7,997 nt of DNA from contig CANQMG010000065.1 of NCBI GenBank assembly GCA_947624925.1, positions 1 through 7,997 of the forward strand, written 5' to 3'. The notes beneath the pieces are model-generated. The model was not told where the DNA came from and made no database searches. It saw nothing but the letters and a program-made list of their open reading frames with translations. The stretch comes from an uncultured Clostridia bacterium (lineage in GTDB: Bacteria > Bacillota > Clostridia > TANB77 > CAG-508). Position numbers and translations under genes: made by a program. This document shows, piece by piece, positions 5,187 through 7,997 of this stretch (position 1 is its first letter; each line of letters begins with the position of its first letter).

Positions 5187-6677
5187 TCATATATTTTTTA
5201 TTTCTTTTCTTTTAAATAATATAAATGTAATTATAATCATAAATAAGAAATATAGTATGCACATTATAATTGAAAGAGGTAAATTTACAAAACTATATGT
5301 TGGCAAATTTCCAAACATATACTCTGTAAAATCCCAATGCATTGTTATAAAATATTTTAAAAATTTTATATTTTTTGAATATGCAATACTTATTAGTGTA
5401 TTTATTATAACTGATGACATATAACCTAATAAGGCTATAGTTATTCCAATTGATGTGTTTGAGAACATTGTGCTAACAAAGAATGCTATTGTTGATACTA
5501 AAATATATAGTGGTAATTTAGCTAATGTATTTATAAACATATATTTTATTAAACTCATTGTTTGTATACTATTAATGTTGAAGTTATATACAACAACAGG
5601 AATATTTAAGCTTTGCGTTCCAAGTATAATAATTCCTAATACAAACTGCATAATTTGTAATGAAATAATAGCAAATAAAATAATTAATATTATAGTAATA
5701 AATTTTGCAAGCAATATTTTCTCTCTAGAATATGGCCTTACAAGTAATAGTTTTATAGTTCCTTTATTAAATTCTTCACTTACTATAGACCCAGAAATAA
5801 TAACTATTAGTACTATTATTAATAATTCATAATTATCATACGAATTCATTAATTCATTTCTAAGATTATCAGTAGACATTATATCTTGTTTTGTTTCAAT
5901 TATATATTTAGATAATGCTATATTTTCTGTTATATTATTTAATCTTAATTTTTTATTATACTCACTATCTTCTTCAAAGCTATCATAATATCCAAAAGAA
6001 TCTTGATTATAATTAATATCTAATAAAGTATTATATGAATTAGTATACTCTGATATAGCATTATTTAGATAATCATTCCCATAAGGAATATCATTTTCTA
6101 ATCTTTTATTTAATGTATAAATTTCTGCCTTTAATTTTTCTATTTCTAAATCTATTTGCTGAGAATTAAATAACTTTTTCTGGTTTTCTAAACTAGATAA
6201 TTCCTCCTTTGCATTTTCTAATTGTTTATTAGCAAAAAATCTCCAATCTCCTTTTTCTAAATATTCTAAAATCATTTGATACTCATTTAATAAATCTTCC
6301 TTATTAATTGAATCTCTATTATTAGGATTATATTCATATACATTTAAATCATATATGTATGATTGTAGGACATTTCCTATTATGTAGAATTGCCATGAAT
6401 TTTTATCATATTTGTTTTGTAATTCTATTTTATCTAATTCTGTTTTTAAACTAATATATTGGTCAACTTGTGTTGAATCTTTATAATCTAAATCTTCTAG
6501 TTCAGACTTTAACATTTCTATGTATTCTGGAGTATACAAAGTATAATTTGTGTTTTTAAATGATACCTTAGTTATTATAATATTTAGAAGTATAAAAGCA
6601 AACATAATTATAAGCATTACATATATTGTTTTTTTATGAAAAATTTTTATTAACTCATTTTTAATTAATTTAATCAA
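5187..6677 (-). CDS. ABC-2 type transporter permease with large outer domain
   Basis: 496 residues. A basic N-terminus leads into TM1 (about 18-36), then about 245 polar residues (37-283) outside the membrane, rich in Glu, Lys, Asn and Tyr with a coiled-coil-like stretch near 150-195. Further membrane segments follow at about 284-299, 324-352, 378-404, 408-432 and 464-487, ending in a basic KRKEIKNI tail. SEEFNKGTIKLLLVRPYSREK (300-320) is the cytoplasmic motif typical of ABC-2 permeases that contact the ATPase. The start is TTG, not ATG, inside the ATPase gene: TTGATTAA holds both this start and the ATPase stop (8-base overlap), and AGGGGGG (6685-6691) is 7 bases upstream. With the ATPase it should form an exporter, perhaps for a lipid, peptide or antibiotic; the substrate is not readable from sequence. 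Confidence 0.88.
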   Translation of the reverse strand: MIKLIKNELIKIFHKKTIYVMLIIMFAFILLNIIITKVSFKNTNYTLYTPEYIEMLKSELEDLDYKDSTQVDQYISLKTELDKIELQNKYDKNSWQFYIIGNVLQSYIYDLNVYEYNPNNRDSINKEDLLNEYQMILEYLEKGDWRFFANKQLENAKEELSSLENQKKLFNSQQIDLEIEKLKAEIYTLNKRLENDIPYGNDYLNNAISEYTNSYNTLLDINYNQDSFGYYDSFEEDSEYNKKLRLNNITENIALSKYIIETKQDIMSTDNLRNELMNSYDNYELLIIVLIVIISGSIVSEEFNKGTIKLLLVRPYSREKILLAKFITIILIILFAIISLQIMQFVLGIIILGTQSLNIPVVVYNFNINSIQTMSLIKYMFINTLAKLPLYILVSTIAFFVSTMFSNTSIGITIALLGYMSSVIINTLISIAYSKNIKFLKYFITMHWDFTEYMFGNLPTYSFVNLPLSIIMCILYFLFMIIITFILFKRKEIKNI

Positions 6678-7584
6678 TTATATTCCCCCCTGTTCTTTTT
6701 AAGAATGCATCTTCTAATGATAATTCATCTTCTTTAATTGTATATACCAATAAATTATTATTAAATATATTTTTTATAACATTTGGAATATCAGCCTTAT
6801 CTACATAAATTCTTATATGAGTATTATCAATAATTTCATTTTTTTCTTCTAATGTTTTATTTATGCTTTCTGCAGAATCTACTTCAAAAATATAACTACT
6901 AATTAATTTGTTGGATTTTTTTATTTCTGTTATATTATTTTCTTCTACTATGCATCCATTTTTAATAATGCATATTTTATTACAAAAATTTTCTAATTCT
7001 GCTAAATTATGGCTTGATATTAATATTGCCATTTTTTCATTATTGGCTAATTTTTTTAATAATTCCCTAATATCTTTTATGCCTTCTGGATCTAATCCAT
7101 TAGTTGGCTCGTCCAAAATAAGAATATTAGGTTTATGAAGTATAGCTTGTGCAATTCCTAATCTTTGTCTCATTCCTAAAGAATACTTAGATACTTTATC
7201 ATTAATTCTATTTTCTAGTCCAACCAATTTTATTACTTCATCAATTCTATTTTTATCTACATTTTTATAAATATTTTTCATTAGAATTAAATTTTGGTAT
7301 CCTGTTAAATACATATATAAATCAGGATTTTCAACTATTGCGCCAACATTTTCAATTGCCTTTGCAAAATTCTTTTTTATATCAAAACCATTTATAATAA
7401 CATCTCCGCTATTAATTTTTTGTAAGCCTAATATTAACTTTATAGTTGTTGTTTTTCCAGCTCCATTTGGTCCAATAAAACCTAAAATATCTCCTTCTTC
7501 AATTTCAAAAGAAACATTTTTTAAAATTTGTTTTTTGCCAATTTTCTTACATAAATTTTGACATTTTAAAATTGTTTTTCCCAT
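6670..7584 (-). CDS. ABC transporter ATP-binding protein (BcrA/CcmA type)
   Basis: 304 residues, complete. Motifs in order: Walker A GPNGAGKT (38-45), Q-loop region VENPDLY (84-90) where the usual Gln is Glu85 as in many BcrA-like exporters, signature YSLGMRQ (134-140), Walker B ILILDEP (154-160) with catalytic Glu159, D-loop GLDP (163-166) and switch His192 (SSHNL). Residues 220-304 form the accessory C-terminal region common to ATPases that serve ABC-2 permeases in export or peptide resistance. It overlaps its permease by eight bases. The ATG is preceded by GAGAGGAG, 12 bases away, a little long but acceptable. It is the first gene after a 133-base gap from the aspartokinase that holds a strong stem-loop. 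Named bcrA-like only by family; self-resistance or lantibiotic immunity is possible, with no biosynthesis genes in view. Confidence 0.95.
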   Translation of the reverse strand: MGKTILKCQNLCKKIGKKQILKNVSFEIEEGDILGFIGPNGAGKTTTIKLILGLQKINSGDVIINGFDIKKNFAKAIENVGAIVENPDLYMYLTGYQNLILMKNIYKNVDKNRIDEVIKLVGLENRINDKVSKYSLGMRQRLGIAQAILHKPNILILDEPTNGLDPEGIKDIRELLKKLANNEKMAILISSHNLAELENFCNKICIIKNGCIVEENNITEIKKSNKLISSYIFEVDSAESINKTLEEKNEIIDNTHIRIYVDKADIPNVIKNIFNNNLLVYTIKEDELSLEDAFLKRTGGNIID

Positions 7585-7625
7585 TAATACTTTATTCTCC
7601 TCTCATAAAATTTTTTTATTTTATC

Positions 7626-7659
7626 TGTAGTAGCAAGTAAAAAGTCACCTGCTACTACA
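7626..7659 (-). terminator. Stem-loop between aspartokinase and ABC operon
   Basis: TGTAGTAGCA (7626-7635) and TGCTACTACA (7650-7659) are a perfect 10-bp inverted repeat. On minus-strand RNA the stem grows to 13 bp with one G-U pair (7636 with 7649), which is an A-C mismatch on the plus strand, so minus-strand RNA is favoured. The 8-base loop is GACTTTTT. After the stem comes GATAAAAT, not a T-run, so it is not a textbook terminator. A weak promoter (GTGACT, 17 bases, GATAAA) can be drawn through it, so it might instead be an operator or leader hairpin for the exporter genes. Confidence 0.5.
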
Positions 7660-7717
7660 ATTTACAGTATTATTATAATTATCATATAACCTAAACTTTT
7701 TTAATATTAAAGTATTT

Positions 7718-7997
7718 TTATTTAATTATTGTTCCAGATACATTATTAAAAGTAGATTTTACTGTTATAGGAAGTTTGTAATCTTTGGCAATTTCAACAC
7801 ATTTTGCATGTAGAACCTTTGCACCATTTTTAGCCATTTCTATCATTTGATCATATCCTATGTTATCATATTTTATTGCATATGGATTTATATTTGGATC
7901 TTCTGAATATATTCCATCAACATCTTTATATATATCACATCTTTGTGCATTTAATGCAACCGCTAATGCAACAGCAGTAGTATCTGAGCCTCCTCTT
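7718..7997 (-). CDS. Aspartokinase, C-terminal part, ending without ACT domains
   Basis: The last 92 codons plus stop of a gene that enters from the right edge. Aspartokinase phosphorylates aspartate, the first step to lysine, threonine and methionine. The fragment opens in the family signature (G)RGGSDTTAVALAVAL, then has the nucleotide-binding KDVDGIYSEDPN and GAKVLHAKCVEIAKDYKLP, a clear match to the end of the kinase domain. It then reads VKSTFNNVSGTIIK and stops, at the point where other aspartokinases continue into about 150 residues of two ACT domains that bind the feedback inhibitor lysine or threonine. No ACT-like coding is visible between the stop and the exporter gene. So the protein is either a naturally ACT-less enzyme or a truncated allele. 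Start, N-terminus and upstream leader lie outside the window. Confidence 0.9.
   Translation of the reverse strand, partial: RGGSDTTAVALAVALNAQRCDIYKDVDGIYSEDPNINPYAIKYDNIGYDQMIEMAKNGAKVLHAKCVEIAKDYKLPITVKSTFNNVSGTIIK

Noticed and set aside
5455..5832. Plus-strand open frame inside the permease gene
   Set aside because: Antisense shadow of the permease membrane region; no start signal.
6908..7138. Plus-strand open frame inside the ATPase gene
   Set aside because: Antisense shadow of the conserved ATPase motifs.
7626..7659. BlaI/MecI-type operator, because of TGTAGTA and TACTACA
   Set aside because: The half-sites are in the opposite order and far apart compared with the known TACTACA-TGTAGTA operator.
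1..7997. CRISPR array, tRNA, rRNA, phage or defence genes
   Set aside because: No regularly spaced repeats, cloverleaf-like or GC-rich RNA segments, integrase or defence motifs were seen on either strand.

Overview
The window is very AT-rich and all recognisable genes lie on the minus strand, so the text reads right to left in transcription order. The endospore genes yabP and yabQ beside divIC, a Rho factor, strong AGGAGG-type ribosome binding sites and the base composition point to an anaerobic, spore-forming Clostridia member, probably an uncultured or gut lineage. This taxonomic call is inference.

In transcription order (high to low coordinates): (1) the 3' end of an aspartokinase gene (7718-7997 and beyond the edge), which stops where the kinase domain ends and lacks the usual ACT regulatory domains; (2) a two-gene ABC exporter operon (ATPase 6670-7584, permease 5187-6677), preceded by a strong stem-loop and closed by a clear intrinsic terminator (5093-5137); (3) the sporulation and division cluster yabP-yabQ-divIC (3818-5013), in the same order as in Bacillus; (4) rho (2321-3643), translationally coupled through an ATGA overlap to an unrecognised membrane-anchored helical protein (1611-2324); (5) a run of hairpins, including a 23-bp all-A/T palindrome; (6) a HIT-family protein with an HxHxQ active site (913-1419); (7) a decayed GNAT acetyltransferase C-terminus (about 586-890); (8) a small two-helix membrane protein with its own good promoter (278-520); (9) a 277-base leader or intergenic region ending in a ribosome binding site for a minus-strand gene starting just beyond the left edge.

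The window is mostly ordinary chromosomal housekeeping. I do not see a convincing new defence, mobile or RNA-guided system. The items most worth a second look are the ACT-less aspartokinase, the Asn-rich prion-like linker in Rho, the unknown gene coupled to rho, the GNAT remnant, and a 22-base promoter-like sequence present twice (93-114 and 1451-1472).
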